Shown in pieces: positions 38,543 through 52,205 of a DNA stretch of 64,000 nucleotides. How positions within the stretch are numbered: the first letter of the stretch is position 1; each line of letters begins with the position of its first letter. This DNA comes from Chrysoperla carnea (Eukaryota; Arthropoda; Insecta; Neuroptera; Chrysopidae): assembly GCF_905475395.1 (NCBI RefSeq), contig NC_058337.1, positions 70,824,368 to 70,888,367 of the forward strand. Direction: 5' to 3'. Under the pieces are notes generated by a model. The model was given only the letters and a program-made list of their open reading frames with translations, ran no database searches and was not told where the DNA came from. Both the position numbers and the translations under genes were made by a program.

Positions 38543-40948
38543 GCAAGTGTTTAATAAAAACGATTTAAAAGATTCAAATGAAGATTCATTACCCAACTTT
38601 GTAATTGATGACAATGTGGAAATGATTATGACAAAACAAAAACAGGTAATTAATGAATTACAAAAGAAAATTGAAAAGTTAACAAACAATGCACAATATC
38701 TTGAATGTATGTCGAACTCTAAAGAACGTGCCATTGTAGCATTAGCTCGTGATAAAGAACGTCTAGTAGAAGAATTAAAAAAGGAGCGTCGAATGAATTC
38801 ACAATTAAAGCAACAGCTTGAAGATGAACGTGAGTTTTATATGAAAGAAAAACAAATTTATTGTCAGGAAATGAATGAATATAAGAAGCATAAACGAAAA
38901 TTATTAATAAATAAACAATTTAAGGAAGATAATGAAAAGTTGAAATCGAAGTTAAAAGAAGTTTTACAAACGAATTATAATTTATGTATCAAATTTTTAC
39001 GCATGAAGCATACTAAGGATGATTTAAAGAAACGATTTGATTTATATCAAAATGAACATGCTAAGGTAAAAAGTATATATATGTTACAGGAAAAGTTGAT
39101 TGTAAGTTAGACTTGACTCTTTCTAGGCAGAGTAAACTCTTACTAAAAACATCAGTAAGAGTTGATTCAAAATAAGTAAACACACTTTTCCTAGAGAGAG
39201 TTAATTATGCCTGCTATGGATAAGTAAAAGTTTTATTTTACGTTTGTTTTAATATTGATGTCTTCTTTGTTGAAAGTTGAAATGTTACTGAAAATGTAGC
39301 ATTTTGGGCAAAATTACAGTTTAGCTAAAGTTTGGCGTCCTTCAAGTAATATTAATTGTAGTTTTTTTTTTTTGCTTAAAATATATTCTTTCATCAGGAT
39401 ACACAGTCTCCTTTCAGAATATATAAAGAAATCTCATGACTTTGTTTTTTTTCGTTATTTTGGGGCGGAAATGAGGCGTCATCACTCCCTCCTTTACTCT
39501 TAAGTTAATTTAGTTTAAATGTAATAATTATGTCAGATTCCTTTTTGTAACAAATAATAGTCTACATTTCTATTAGTTTATTAGTTTTTTTACGGTAAGG
39601 ATATACGGACACTATCATGTGTTTTGCGTGAGTCTCACGTTAAGATAATTTTAAGTATAGATAATTACCATAAACAGAATATTATCTATGTTTTTTGAGG
39701 AAAAAGAAGTGGTTTTCTCTGTGATTGCGTTCATTCACTGACCACGAGTTGGCCATACCTTTAATGGGGTCGAGTTATCATGGGTTTGCGGGTTTTTGGC
39801 TCTATGCTTAATCCTGTGATTCCGTTCATTCACTGATCCTCAGAAAATCTGCGGAAAGCTCAAAAACTTAGATATTATTCTGTTCACGCTAATTACCTAC
39901 TCCTACCTACGAAATTATGTTAACGTGAGACCCACGCTAAAACACACGGTAGTGTCCACTTTGCCTTTCTTATTTGTTTTTATTAGCTGGTAGAAGCTAA
40001 TAGAAGTAGTAGAACCTGAAAGAATTCTAAACTAAAAAACCATTTTTGGGCAATCGTGAATTTAAGGAAAGGGACCTTGACTTCTTTTCCAAGTTAATAT
40101 ATTTCGGCTTTGAAGTCGCTTCAATCTATTAAGATAATGAAATGTCTAGACGTATTTGTGTTTTAATGAAAAATTTTATTTTGTTGGATTTACTGTTTTA
40201 GTTATTGAAAGATTTATTGAGTAAGTTGGATAATACTAGAAGCGAATTAGACTTGATCGTGAGTGAACAATTTCAAAGTTCAATTTCTCTAAACCACAAG
40301 AAAATTTTGGAGGTATGTATTACAAAATTTATATAAAATTGATCGGATTATATACAAATAAAAAATGATTAGGTACATCAAAATGATGGAATGGACATAA
40401 TTTTTTTAAGTATTGGAATTTTTTTGGAATTTTTGACAAATAATTTATTTAAAATGAAAAATAAAATGCATTTATTTGGATTTTATTTACACTGCATTAA
40501 ACGAAATATACACATATTTTATTTCACAAATATTTTATTCTCACTTTAGATTGTGAAACGTAATAATCATTTAATTAGCGAGAATTTTTCCCTAAAATTA
40601 CAATTAGAACATACAAATGATAAAGTTGATCGTTTAAAAAACAAGCAGATAAAGTTCAAATATCAAAGTATGCAGATCAATTCAAAACAAAATATTTTGA
40701 AAAAATCGAACTGTGAAGATTTATCCATCACCCAAAGCAATAAAACAAATGCACAAATTAAATTTGATGAAATATCTTTGATAAGATCTTCTACAAAATG
40801 TTCTGAAATATTATATTCACCAAAACGATTATTATTTGATTCATCAACCGTTTATTCATTTGGTTTAAGAACACAATCAACACCAGCTCTTTTAGATTTC
40901 GATACTTTTTTTAAGCAGTTAAAATCAATAGCTACTCAAACTAATTGA
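38543..40948 (+). CDS. Coiled-coil protein of unknown function (5' end missing)
   Basis: Exons 38543-39065, 40202-40312 and 40550-40948 join in phase to 344 visible residues. The first opens after TTCATTAG and needs two bases from an upstream exon, so the start is not identified. Most of exon 1 (from VEMIMTKQKQVINELQKKIE through NEHAK) is a highly charged heptad-like helix, and exon 2 continues it (LLKDLLSKLDNTRSELDLIV). The C-terminal ~85 residues are not helical-looking and include EILYSPKRLLFDSSTVYSFG and end KSIATQTN. This could be a cytoskeletal, centrosomal or ciliary scaffold, but no family signature was recognised. Intron 1 carries a MITE. Confidence 0.75.
39597..39968. mobile_element. 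MITE with ~48-bp terminal inverted repeats in the coiled-coil gene intron
   Basis: The left arm (GGACACTATCATGTGTTTTG, GTGAGTCTCACGTTAA) pairs with the right arm (TTAACGTGAGACCCACGCTA, AACACACGGTAGTGTCC). Inside, two direct copies of CTGTGATT.CGTTCATTCACTGA occur about 110 bp apart. Non-coding; class unassigned. Confidence 0.75.
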
Positions 40949-41446
40949 TTAACATTTGTATAAAAAAATAGAATATATTTGATTTTTAATATAAAAAAGT
41001 ATTAATTTTATTTATCTGGAAGACTGACCGGAAGTGTATTTATATATTACGCGATTAACCAATATTCGTTTTTGCGTGCAAAACCGTTTATTGCATCACC
41101 TACGGTAAAAGTTCTATACTTTATTATTCCAAAGAAGAAAAGCTCACATTTATAGATGTTTTTTTGTCCTAAAAACTTTGCTAATTTTTAGGACCCATCA
41201 GGATGGGTCAGCTTCTTCTACATTACCACAATTAATCCCCATACATTCTTTATACAAATTTATGATAAACAAAGTTTTAAAATTTTTAAAATTTATTAAT
41301 TTGTTTTAACACTTCTATGATATACGTGGTTTATCAGGAAAATTATACAGCATAAGCAATTCATTCATTCATTCTTTTATTGTGTATTTTGGAGTTAATA
41401 CCTATCTACATTGTTTAAAATATTTTGTCGTTGTTTGTTATCAGCA

Positions 41447-44400
41447 ATGAATTTAAGTAATATGTTGATTTTATGTTTCTTAACGGTATTATCCTGCCAA
41501 ATGTCAAGGACACAAAACTCAACTACTCAAAATAAAGGTAGGTAGATATTATATTTTAATTTTTGAGTGAAAGTATTTTCTAAAATTGAAATGCCACCCC
41601 CTTGGGACTTTTATTTTTCAAGTTTATAGCAAACTTTTGCTACCTTCTATAAGAAAGTATAACATTCTTAGTATTTGATTGATAAACAATTTTTTAAGAT
41701 TGTCTAGGCGGAGGTTGGTGATGTCTTCTGTTTTTCAATCTACCCATAGGTTTGAATTTCGTAATTGCCTACTAACGCGAATTGGTTTAATGTTTAAAAT
41801 GAAGGTTTATGACACAAATGATGTGTCGCCGAAATTTCGGGGAGGAAGATTTATTAACAGGGATTGCATATATGGCGTTCATGAAATAGTTTAAAAATCA
41901 CAACTCGAAAACGTGACGTGATAGCCATTTTTGTGTTTAGGGGGTAAATTTCATAGAAAACAGCTAATAATATAATAAAATTTAAGATTCATTCTCCATC
42001 AGGCATATGAAATAACACATACTGTATACTCTATAGCAGTCATGGGCGAGTTATTTTAAGTCGAAGTCACCATTGTTATAACTTTATTGCGTGCCATAAA
42101 CTTGATTGTGTGTCTCTTTATCCAAGTCCGCATTGCTCATAGAGGAGGAAGCGAGATGGGTATACGACTCTTCTACGTATCTCAGTTTCTCTTATAATAA
42201 TGAGATAGGTAGAAAAAAAATGTTGTCTCTCTGTCTTACTCGTATATTAGTTACAGAAATCTGAAGGACTTCTCTGATCCACGTTTGCCCATGCCTGCTT
42301 TATAGTATTTTTTGATTGTGGAAACACCGGCTTTTTTTCGAACGTTTTGAATAAGAAATACTTTTTTTTTTTAAATTTCATCATTGGTATTTTTTTACAG
42401 AAATTCGTATAGAAAACATGAGTTTTGTTTTTTACAAGTAAGTAAACTTTCATTATCTTTAATTATAACTCTATATCTTTAACTATAGCTCTAATTTATA
42501 ATAATTTAACTAATTCGCGCATCAAACATCTATTACTCTCCAATCTTCGGAATGGGAAATTATGTAAGTTCATATTGCCGAAATCAATCTCACATTTCAT
42601 TAAACCAAGATGATTTCATTTAATTTGGATTATAGTTTCATCCCAATATTTATTTTATAATCAATATTTATTTTATAAGAAATCAATATTTCCCAAATTT
42701 AAATAATCCTTATAACTTTGTGTCTCTGTCTGCTTGTCTGTTACGCAATCATTTGATCATAAATTACTTTAATTAAATTAATTTCCTTGAACGTTTGTTT
42801 ATGCCATAATTGACAGTGTAAATTGTTTAAAATACAATTTATTAATTTAAAATAATTTGGAAAAATTGATGGGTTTTTCCGTTAATAGAGTTTTCAAAAT
42901 CACACTCTTCTCTGTCTACTCTGTATGTATTATGTGTAAGATAGAAAAACAATATAAACAAGCTGTGGGGAGGGTTTGAAGCGAACCTTGAGGTCCACAC
43001 AAATAATTACTTTCTAGTATAATCAATATTTATAAAAATAATAAAAACTCAACCGACTCGACCGAATATCATGAAATTCTTTTCGGAACATATTCCCGTT
43101 AATTCTCTTCGATCGACAACTCAACGAAATCGATAGCATTTTTTTCGAACGATTTAGCTCCGATCCGTTAATATGCTTCGATCGATTACAAAAAATGATC
43201 ACATACGATCAATAAATATTTAAAAAAAAATAAATTATGAATTCATTATACAGTGAAAGGTATCTTTTTCCCAAATAACCAGTGCTTGTTATCTAGTAAT
43301 ATTGTAGTTTGAAGAAAAACTAATGAAAAATCTTTAAGAAAGATTAAATCTAATTTCTTTTTGAATGATATTCATTCTTTGAAAATATTCGTGTTGTTTT
43401 TGTTTGATTTGGTTTTTTATTTCCTAAAAAAAATTTTTATGAATAATAAAAATAAACGTTTATTTACAAAATTTTTATTATTTTCTAAAAATTTATGTTT
43501 CAAGGTAAATAATTACAACACGGATTAAGCAATCGCTATAAATAAAGTAATATACTAAAGCTTTGTTTTCCATTTTGATACCATCGTCAAAACTTATGTT
43601 TTGTCAGAGTGAAACGGTGTCTGTACCTACCCCCTTGTAAATTTGGTTTAGGGGCGGTAGCCTTGTAATTTTGGAAGGACGCATTTTTTTGTATTAGGCA
43701 GGGGTACTCTGCATGTGTTAGCTTTCGAGGTGGCGCTCCACATATTTAGTTCCTTGAAAAAAGTGTGGAAAAAGTTTCTAGATTATATCTCCTGAACGTT
43801 TCAGTTTTTAATTTTCTACAATTTTAATTTGATCAATTAAAAAAAAATTATTTAAAAAATCAAAAAACTTGACTGAGTTAAATATAAAATGAAAAAAGTC
43901 CAGCAGTTTACATAGCGACTTTAACAGTCAGAACCCATTATTGGGAAGATTTGAGCCGGTGTAAATTTAATGGGACCCCACTTTTTAAGTCGCTATGTAA
44001 ACTGCTGGACTGATTTTTTCTTTTCAGTTTATATTTAACTCAGAGTTTTTTCATTTTTTGAATAAATTTTTTTTAATTTACTCTTTTAGTTAGGATGTTT
44101 AAATACCTATTCAATGACACCCCACTTACAATTGTTTGTCCACTTTCATTTTCAGCCTATGTATGTATGCTTGGTTTTTTGAGACCAAACGCGTGAATCG
44201 ATTTAATGATTATTACGTTAATCGATTTATCTATTTAATAGCTATTCAATGATACCCCACTTGACATAGTTCGCCAACTTTCAATGTTTGCTTTTTCACA
44301 ATATGACATCTGGTGGTCACCATATTGAATTTTCATTACTGCCAAATCTTCAGTAGCATTCTCAAGGTTAAGACAAATCGATTGACGCCAGAATCATTAA

Positions 44401-47400
44401 AATCGGCCCACGTATTTGGTCTCTAGTGTGCATATAGGATTAACACATATATAGACTGATGAAAACACATTACCACTCCTTTGCATTGCTCAGTCGAGTA
44501 AAAATAAGATAAAAATTAGTGGGATGCTAACAGTTTTTGCTCTATATGTCCGTAGGGATGATAGATCTATCACAAAAAACTGTAGAAAAATTTTTCGTTC
44601 AAAATTAAATTTTGTACATGTTTTTCTTAGAGGCTTTTTGACGTAAGTTGAATAATTAAACAGTTATGTTATTATAAACTAATAAAGATAACAAATTATA
44701 TAGAATGTTCGATTTATATCTAGGCATGTAAATATCACGACTATGACAGAATACATGCGTTAAGAAGCAATGCATTTAGATGAGAGGTATTATACACATG
44801 TGTTGAAATTTCGATATGCGTTGAGATAGTTGTAACATACTTGTGATATTTATATGCCTAGATGTAAATCGAACATTCTGTATATTATTTTGTCGTTGGA
44901 CATAATGTTCTGGGTTTATTCAACACATTGTATTTGCTATTATTTAGATGCTTAGTCATGGTAAGGACAATAAAACCTACACCAGCGCTCCCAGTGAATT
45001 ACTTTGTCGTTAAAGGGGACTGTTATGACTAATGCTCAATTGTTTACATGTAAATGCAATTGGTATACCTAGTAAATGTCAAATTAAAATCATTGAAGAA
45101 TAACAATTAATTAAACTTGTTGCATTAGAAATTGTGAAAATAAGAAACAAAATAAAAGTAGCCATTACTACGATAACTCCTTGAAATAAAAAGCATGCAC
45201 GGAGCGAGTAGGTCTATCTATGTTTAAGACATTGTATTTCGTGTAAATTAAGTAACAAGTGAAATTTACAAAATTTAAAAAGACCCAGAGAAATTTTTCG
45301 GGTACGGAACCTTAAACTCGAACTTTAAACGTATATAAGAACACTCTCCATTAAATTACCTTTTTCCTTAGAGCCTTCTCCAAAATGAACCGATTTTGAG
45401 AATCATTGCCTATTTCTTAGTTGTTCCGGGTACGGAGCCCTAAACTCGCACTTTAAACATAGCTAAGAATACTTCCCATTAAATTATCTATCAACCGAAA
45501 CCAAAATAATTCAAATCAGTTCACTATTTAGGCACTATGATATCTGTCTATGGCATCGCAAACTTGCATAATTTTTTTGCGGGCATGATTTTGCAATAGA
45601 CTTTTTATAGATAATTTTTTGCATCCGAAGGAAGATAATCCATGTGAAAAAACTTCCCTTGGATTTTTACGCAGAAAAACCTTTATTTTCCTTGGTTTTT
45701 AATCTATAAATGATTAATTATAATATTTGTTTCTTGAATTTTCAGTTCATCGGTGAATGATTTCACAGTCATACCTGCTATCCATTCAGAATCTCTATTG
45801 GAAATAGATTATTATAATAGTTCAAAACCTACACTCTTTGTTTGTATTGGAGTAGCAACTGAGATTCATGTTGGTAAATTTCCACCATTGGTTGATGAAA
45901 TTATAAAAACAAAAAAATACAACTTAGTCGTTATTGATGTTACTTATTATACATTGGACGCATATTTTGGAATAGATCATCCTCGTCTTGTAAGCACACG
46001 TTTTGTGTTTTTTTTTTAAATTGGAAATATGTCTTTTACAACTGTAGCCACGGAGAAATTGACCTTTAACATTTAATACAGTGCCAATCAATGATCTTTA
46101 AATAATCTGTAATCACTCTTGCATTTTTTTACCCGACTCCCAAGAAGAGCTATGTTTTTGTACATATCTTGTAAATTTCTTTATTACCTCGTATCTTCCA
46201 AACGGCTGGATGAAAATTGCGAATTTTTGGTGCGAAATAGTAACACGTTAATAAAAAAAAAATTAATAAATTACGGTTACCGACTGCGTTAAAAAAAACT
46301 GAAAAGGAAAAAACAAGTCCAGTAGTTTACATTGTGACTTTAATAGTCGAGGTTCATATTGGGAAGATTTGAGCAGGTTTAGATTTTAATGGGTCTCGAC
46401 TGTTTTAGACGGTATGTAAACTACTGGACTTGTTTTTTTATTTTCAATTTTTATTTAAAGTAGACTGGTTCTTTTATTTTTTAAACATTTTTTCTTTCTT
46501 ATATTGAAAGTAAATACGCGTTGCCTTTTCCACTCTATATTTGCAAAAATAGTTTTCAAAATTTTTTCTCCACATTAAATTTTTATAAGATATTTATTAT
46601 TGCCTCTAGAATTATACCCAAAGTATTAATTTATTTTCAATTTTTTAGATTGGCAAAACTCTTGCAAAAGCCGTTCAAAATTTAGTAAGTGCTGGGCTAC
46701 CAACAAACAATACAGAGTGTGTTGGTCATTCGTTGGGTGCAACTATATGTGGTGAAATAGCCAAATTGGTTCAACCTAAAATAGCCTTAATAGTAGGGTT
46801 AGATCCATGGCGAAATGGTGGATTTTTTCGCCGAGGTTACGCTCTACACACAATCAGTTTACGATCGGATGCTCAATATTTTGGTGATATTTTATGGGAT
46901 TCGGACACTGAACTAGTTGCAAATGGCGGTGTAAGAATGCAGCCTGGTTGTCATGATTCAGAGGGTAGATAAATTTTTTTTTTAATTCGAAGATAAATGA
47001 TATTAAACTTTTAATAGAGACACTTGAAGTCTATTTTCTAAAATATTTAAAAATTTTGTAGAAGCACAAATTGAGTTAAAATGGGGAGGCTTTGCATAAG
47101 GGAGACAATTGCATAAAAATAGCGGTGAACCTATCTGTCGTTTTGCACCAAATTCTGAACACCCATCCTCAGATCAGTTTCAAAGATACACATAAACCAC
47201 TTTGCACCCAGTTAAGGGTCACTTACTTCATAAAGTTTGGGTTCGAGTGGATATAAGGTCCCTCCAGTGAATACATTTGGAATGGATGTATCCTCAACTT
47301 ATTGTGAAACGACAGTTTTGTGTGTACTTATCTTCAAAACTAACATGGATTTGTGACGCATAGCATCCTATTATTAGATCTATGGCGACTAATTTTAGTA

Positions 47401-50074
47401 AAAATCGTCAGATAGGATAATGTAAACTTACCCCATTGACTATTTACTATTAATGTTTTTTGCAAAGTTTTGGATGCACATATCGCCCTCTTACGGATGT
47501 TATAGCAAATCTTTTTTAAATTATGCTTTGAAAGCGTAATTTAGCGACTTTTACTCACAGAAAATATTCCATTGGCCATATGAGATCACATATTGATACA
47601 AACCGGCGTAGGTCAAATCATCTGTCAGCTGTAAAATTTTCTCTCACTAGAAAAATTAGTAGAATCGTTTTCGCATCATGCATACTTTACGCTTCATTTC
47701 AGCCAGATTCTATGTCTTTAGGCCCAAAATATATTTTAAAATAAACGGTGAAAAATGAAGTTTTTTAATAAAACCAATCATGGCGAATTGAAATTATTTT
47801 CAAGTGTTTAATCTTATTTAAAAATCATAACTATAAAAACACAACTTTTTTTTTATTTATAAAAATTTATGTTCTAGTTGATAATTGCAGTCACTGTTTG
47901 GCTCTGTTTTGTTGGATAGATATGATAAAAAATCCAAGTATTTTCTTTGGCGTGGAATGCAATGAAATTGAATGTGACTATACATCTATTGTTAGCAACT
48001 TAGGGCCAGATTTCAGGTAGGTGTATAGTTAATATTCGTTATTTCAAAATAATTAAAACAAAATATAATACAGTAAAAATAACTCAAATATGATCGTAAT
48101 AAGGAAAAAATTGCTACCACCTTGAAACTGCAGGGCACAATAGGGAATATTTATGACATTTATTTCACATTTCTTAACAAAATATGAAAATACCGTAAAA
48201 GAGATGACGAAAAGTGAAATTAAAATTAAAATCGGCAAAAAAATAATGCGGACGATGTAAGCATTTTACAAACACTTCTTCAGAGATACAAACAAATCTT
48301 TGTTAACTTTTATCTTGGTTGTTTTCTTTTGCATCGTGCATGAGTTTTATTGGTGGCTTTTCCACATAATGATACACTGCTTTATTAATATAATTGTATA
48401 TACATATGGATGGACATTCTATGGATTGCATATATGGTTTACATTGAAAATTTAACATTATTTTCTTACAAATTTAAATAAGTAATAATGTTAATTTTCA
48501 TTTAAAAAATATTATTTATGCAATTTTATCTCTTATTTTCACAATTTCTAATGTCTAATGCTAGTCTAGGAAAATAGAGGTTTTTCGGCTTAAAAAATTC
48601 AAGCGATGTTTTTCCATCGGGGCTATCTTTTTTCGGCTGCAAGAAATGGCATATGAAAAGTCCATTGCAAAATTATGTGCACAAAAAAATATTCAAGGTC
48701 AAAGGTCGCGAAAATAGGTTTTTTTCAAATATGTTGTAAACTAATAAGGTTATTGCAGTTTTAGCTATAGGTGATTTCTTACATCCGAATAAAGTTAAAC
48801 TCGGTGAAAAAACTTGACTTGGATTTTTGTACTCTTTTATTGTCTTATTTCTCTCAGCTCTGTAACAAATTTATAATTAACTAGCTGTGAACTACCCGCT
48901 TTGGTGGGCAACATCCCCACTTGCACCCCTCCCTCCACATTTCCTTCCGTGGGATAACAGTTTTGTAATGTACACGTCATGCTCTTTTATTTGATACCCC
49001 ACTTAGGTGTATTTGTAAACATTCGATAATTCCTTCCCACTTTCTCGCTACCCCTTTCTACCCTCCGAAGGTTAAAAATAGATAAAAACAATAGATCTTT
49101 GAAGCTGGTTGTATATCCTGTCAATATTTGAGCTTAATCGATGCACAACTTTTTTAGTTTTTGAAGCATATCCCTTTCAACCCCTATTTCAACCCCTTAC
49201 TCTACTATAATATGGATGTATTATACATAAAAACCTTCCTCTTGAATCACTCTATCTATTAAAAAAAATCAAATCCGCATCTAAATCCGTTGCGTAGTTT
49301 CAAAGATTTAAGCGTACATAGGGGCATAGGGACAAAAAAAGCGACTTTGTTTTATATTAAGTGTGATATCATTGAATAGCTATATTAAATGGACAAATCG
49401 ATTGACGTGAGAATCATTAAAATCGACTCTTGCGTTTGGTATCTAGAGCGCCTCAAAGGGCAAAACATACATACATAGGCTGAAAATGAAAGTCGACGAA
49501 CTTTGGTAAGTAGCGTATCCTTGAATAGGTGTTTAAAAATCCTAACTAAAAAGTGTAAAATAAAAAAATTAATTAAAAAAAATAAAAAAATCCTATTGCG
49601 TTAAATAAAAACTGCGAAGAAAAAACCAAGTCCAGCAGTTTACATAGCAATTTTAACAATCGATATTATTGGGAATATTTTAATGGGTCTCGACTGTTTG
49701 AAAGACGCTTTGTAAACTGCTGGATTTGTTTTTTTTTTCAGTTTTTATATTTAACGCAGTCGTTAAAGTCGCAGAATCGTAAAAGTCAATAAATAACGTT
49801 GCTTGTAGTTTCGAGGTGGTTGTATTTTTACTTTATTAGGTAATCTTTATTTTTGCAATATTAATATGATTTGTATTACTACGTTTTTAGAAAAAAAGGT
49901 ACATTTCATTTTCGAACCAGTGGATATTCACCATATGGTCTGGGAATTGAAGGAATAAAGGATATTGTACCTACCAAAAATAGTACTTTCAAATATTACG
50001 ATGCTCAATCAATAGACTTTTTTTCTCCAGCATACAGAGGATACCTCTCAAAGGATATAATAGAATATTATTAA
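41447..50074 (+). CDS. Secreted lipase, pancreatic-lipase family
   Basis: Exons 41447-41541, 45746-45989, 46649-46964, 47878-48016 and 49891-50074 join in phase to 325 residues. The first exon encodes a hydrophobic signal peptide (MLILCFLTVLSC), so the protein should be secreted. The alpha/beta-hydrolase triad is visible: Ser141 in GHSLGA, Asp165 in VGLDPW, His224 in DNCSHC. The Ser-Asp spacing of 24 equals that of pancreatic lipase; the Asp-His interval of 59 is far shorter than the ~87 of pancreatic lipase, indicating a short lid as in wasp phospholipase A1-type members. Exact substrate (triglyceride, phospholipid or galactolipid) cannot be told. Introns are long (4.2 kb for intron 1) and full of repeats. 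The stop TAA is fused to AATAAA (50074-50079). Confidence 0.87.
42037..42297. mobile_element. hAT MITE (family M1, copy 1) in lipase intron 1
   Basis: Ends are CAGTCATGGGCGAG and, complemented, CAGGCATGGGCAAACG. The flanks CTCTATAG (42029-42036) and CTTTATAG (42298-42305) match at 7 of 8 bases. Body blocks CATAGAGGAGGAAGCGA and AGGTAGAAAAAAAATGTTGT are shared with 56664-56917. 261 bp, non-coding. Confidence 0.85.
43871..44044. mobile_element. Foldback element F, copy 1 (lipase intron 1)
   Basis: The arms GACTGAGTTAAATATAAAAT and GTCCAGCAGTTTACATAGCG pair with AAGTCGCTATGTAAACTGCT and ATATTTAACTCAG on the right. The core between them holds AACCCATTATTGGGAAGATT. The right flank (44045-44270) is an inverted copy of the left flank of copy 3 (49370-49594), so the true element is larger than this core. 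Confidence 0.75.
44697..44884. mobile_element. Long-TIR MITE, second copy of the 9095 family
   Basis: The arms AGAATGTTCGATTTATATCT and AGATGTAAATCGAACATTCT pair, and the inner segment ATGACAGAATACATGCGTTA plus GATGAGAGGTATTATACAC matches the element at 9095-9409. The terminal part of the arms differs between the two copies, so they are subfamilies. Confidence 0.75.
46282..46467. mobile_element. Foldback element F, copy 2 (lipase intron 2)
   Basis: GACTGCGTTAAAAAAAACTG and AAGTCCAGTAGTTTACATTG on the left pair with TATGTAAACTACTGGACTTG on the right. Core motifs ATTGGGAAGATTTGAGCAGG and AATGGGTCTCGACTG are shared with copies 1 and 3. Confidence 0.75.
48886..49370 (+). repeat. Dispersed insect repeat Y in lipase intron 4
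   Basis: It starts AACTAGCTGTGAACTACCCG and ends near GCGACTTTGTTTTATATTAA. The middle has TTGAATCACTCTATCTATTA and CCGTTGCGTAGTTTCAAAGA. From memory these blocks resemble a widespread insect interspersed repeat whose class I cannot name safely. It directly abuts the flank of foldback copy 3. Confidence 0.55.
49595..49761. mobile_element. Foldback element F, copy 3 (lipase intron 4)
   Basis: TTGCGTTAAATAAAAACTGC and AAGTCCAGCAGTTTACATAG pair with TTTGTAAACTGCTGGATTTG and TATATTTAACGCAGTCG. Its left flank matches the right flank of copy 1 in inverse orientation, so copies 1 and 3 are inserted in opposite directions. Confidence 0.75.
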
Positions 50075-51096
50075 ATAAATATGCAATTTCTCTACGATAA
50101 AATGAGTTTGTATTCGACCAAATACCTATCTTTAAATTTTACAGCATATACACATAGGCGCCCAGTCTTTGATCCATGGGAGACAAAATAGAAATTTTCA
50201 CAGGTCTAGGTGGAGGTAAATCAGAAAATTTTGACATAAACACATACTTGGCTGAGTAGATCAATTGCAAGTCTATTAATTCAATAAATACCTACAATGA
50301 AGTAGATTAAGAGCATGTTTGGGGAGTGATTACATAATATGTGATCAGCTCTGTCATTTCAGAGTTGTCACAGTGGTGAAAAACCATTTTCATATGATAT
50401 ACAGATTTACGCTAATTTGTTAGATCAAATCACAGAATTACGCCGTATATCCTGCAAATATTGAATGAGGTAATTAAACCAGGATGAAAAATGAAATATT
50501 TTTGAACTGTAGCATTTTTAACTTTTTGCAAATTTTCACAAATTGTTTTTTACTGAAGACGGCGTATTATTTTTCTAATAACTAAAGAGTTGGTGCCTCT
50601 TTTAAAATACAATATACGACACAAATCACACATGTTCGGCCAATCAAATCACAGCACAATACAAATAAATGTTCGGTATCAAATCGTAGGTACAAAAACA
50701 TTTTTGAATGCTGTGTACTTTTTTCAAAAAGTGTTACTCAAATAAAAAAAAAAAAAAATTATACACTTTTCTCTTCTCATATGAAGTTTTCAAAAATGTG
50801 TTAACATTATTCATTTCGTAGTGATATACATTAAAAACACCGAAACTCGTTATTTTCAATACGTTATAAATCCTCTATCAAAATGAGCAACTCTCTATAT
50901 CAATTTGGAGGCAGGCTGTATCTCATAAACGGCGTCAACTTTCAAGAGTAAGTTTGATGAAAAAAAGGATTATTTTGCAAAATAAGTATGTTAGATAGGT
51001 TTACTAAAATAGGAAATGTTAACTTAATCAGCTAATGTCAAGAAAGAACTTTTTAATGTGCCCGGTTTCAACTTTCCAGTCCCACTTTCATCTTTT

Positions 51097-51645
51097 TATA
51101 CCATTTATATGAAATATATCAAGGTATACTAAGTTTAGTCCCAAGTTTGTAACGCTGAAAAATATTGATGCTACTAACAAAATTTTGGTATAGGTGTTCA
51201 TAAAATCACCTAATTAGTCCATTTCCGGTTGCCCGTCCGTCCGCCCGTCTGTGAACACGATAATTCAAAAACGAAAAAAGATATGAAGCTCAAATTTTTA
51301 CAGCGTAATCACGACGTAAAAAGTGAGGTCGAGTTCGTAAATGAGCAACATATTTCCATTGGGTTTTGGGTCCGCGGACTCATTTTGTAAACTGCTAGAG
51401 ATAGAAAAAAAGTTTAAGTGTAAAAAATTGTTCCTTATAAAAAGATAATCAAATTTTTGTTTCAAACATCACTGTTCACCCGTGAGAGCGCAAATTAGGC
51501 GCAAATTGTATAGTATGTATTATATGGGAATATCAGCTACATATGTGTGACATGTATGTATGTGTAATATGACAGAGTGATCAACACTGTCTATACATGG
51601 TATTTCAACAATTAACTCAGCTAATTGTTTGTTTTCACTTGTTTT
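51097..51645 (+). repeat. Dispersed repeat X, longest copy
   Basis: It runs from ATACCATTTATATGAAATAT through GGTATACTAAGTTTAGTCCC, a CCGTCCGTCCGCCCGTCTGT block, ATGTGTGACATGTATGTATG and ATCAACACTGTCTATACATG to TGTTTGTTTTCACTTGT. Partial copies occur at 34608-34715 (minus) and 57530-57667. No open frame of note. The class is unknown to me. Confidence 0.7.
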
Positions 51646-52205
51646 TAATGAAATATTATGATTTTTGCGATTTCTAAGATATTACGCAACTACCTACCAC
51701 ATTCCTTCTTGGGCAGAGTGGAAAAGTTAAAACTGTGGAATATTTTAGAATTAATTACTACTGTTATGTAAATAAACTTTATTTGAAGCCATATATTATC
51801 ATAATTATAATGATATAAGGTACATACGTCATATGATGGACTAAAACAATCCATTTTTTATTTTTACAAAACAAAGGATTAATGATTACAATAAATTAAT
51901 TACACAACGGTAATGTGATGAAAATATTTTTAAATCGATATGTTTGTAAATAATATAAAATAAATTTATATAATTTTTTATTTAAATTTTGTGACTAGAA
52001 TTCACACTCACTTAAAAGACAACGTCTTTGTTTTGAAATTTTGCATTCTCTTTTTCATTTTAAAATAAAAAGCTGACATAAATCAACTATAATAAGTTTA
52101 ACAAATATAACTTAATTTATTTTCATTCAAAAATCAACATTCAAAAATTCACTTCTTTAAAAAACGCGAGTATTATAATTTTACGGGTAGTGAAAACTAC
52201 GACAT

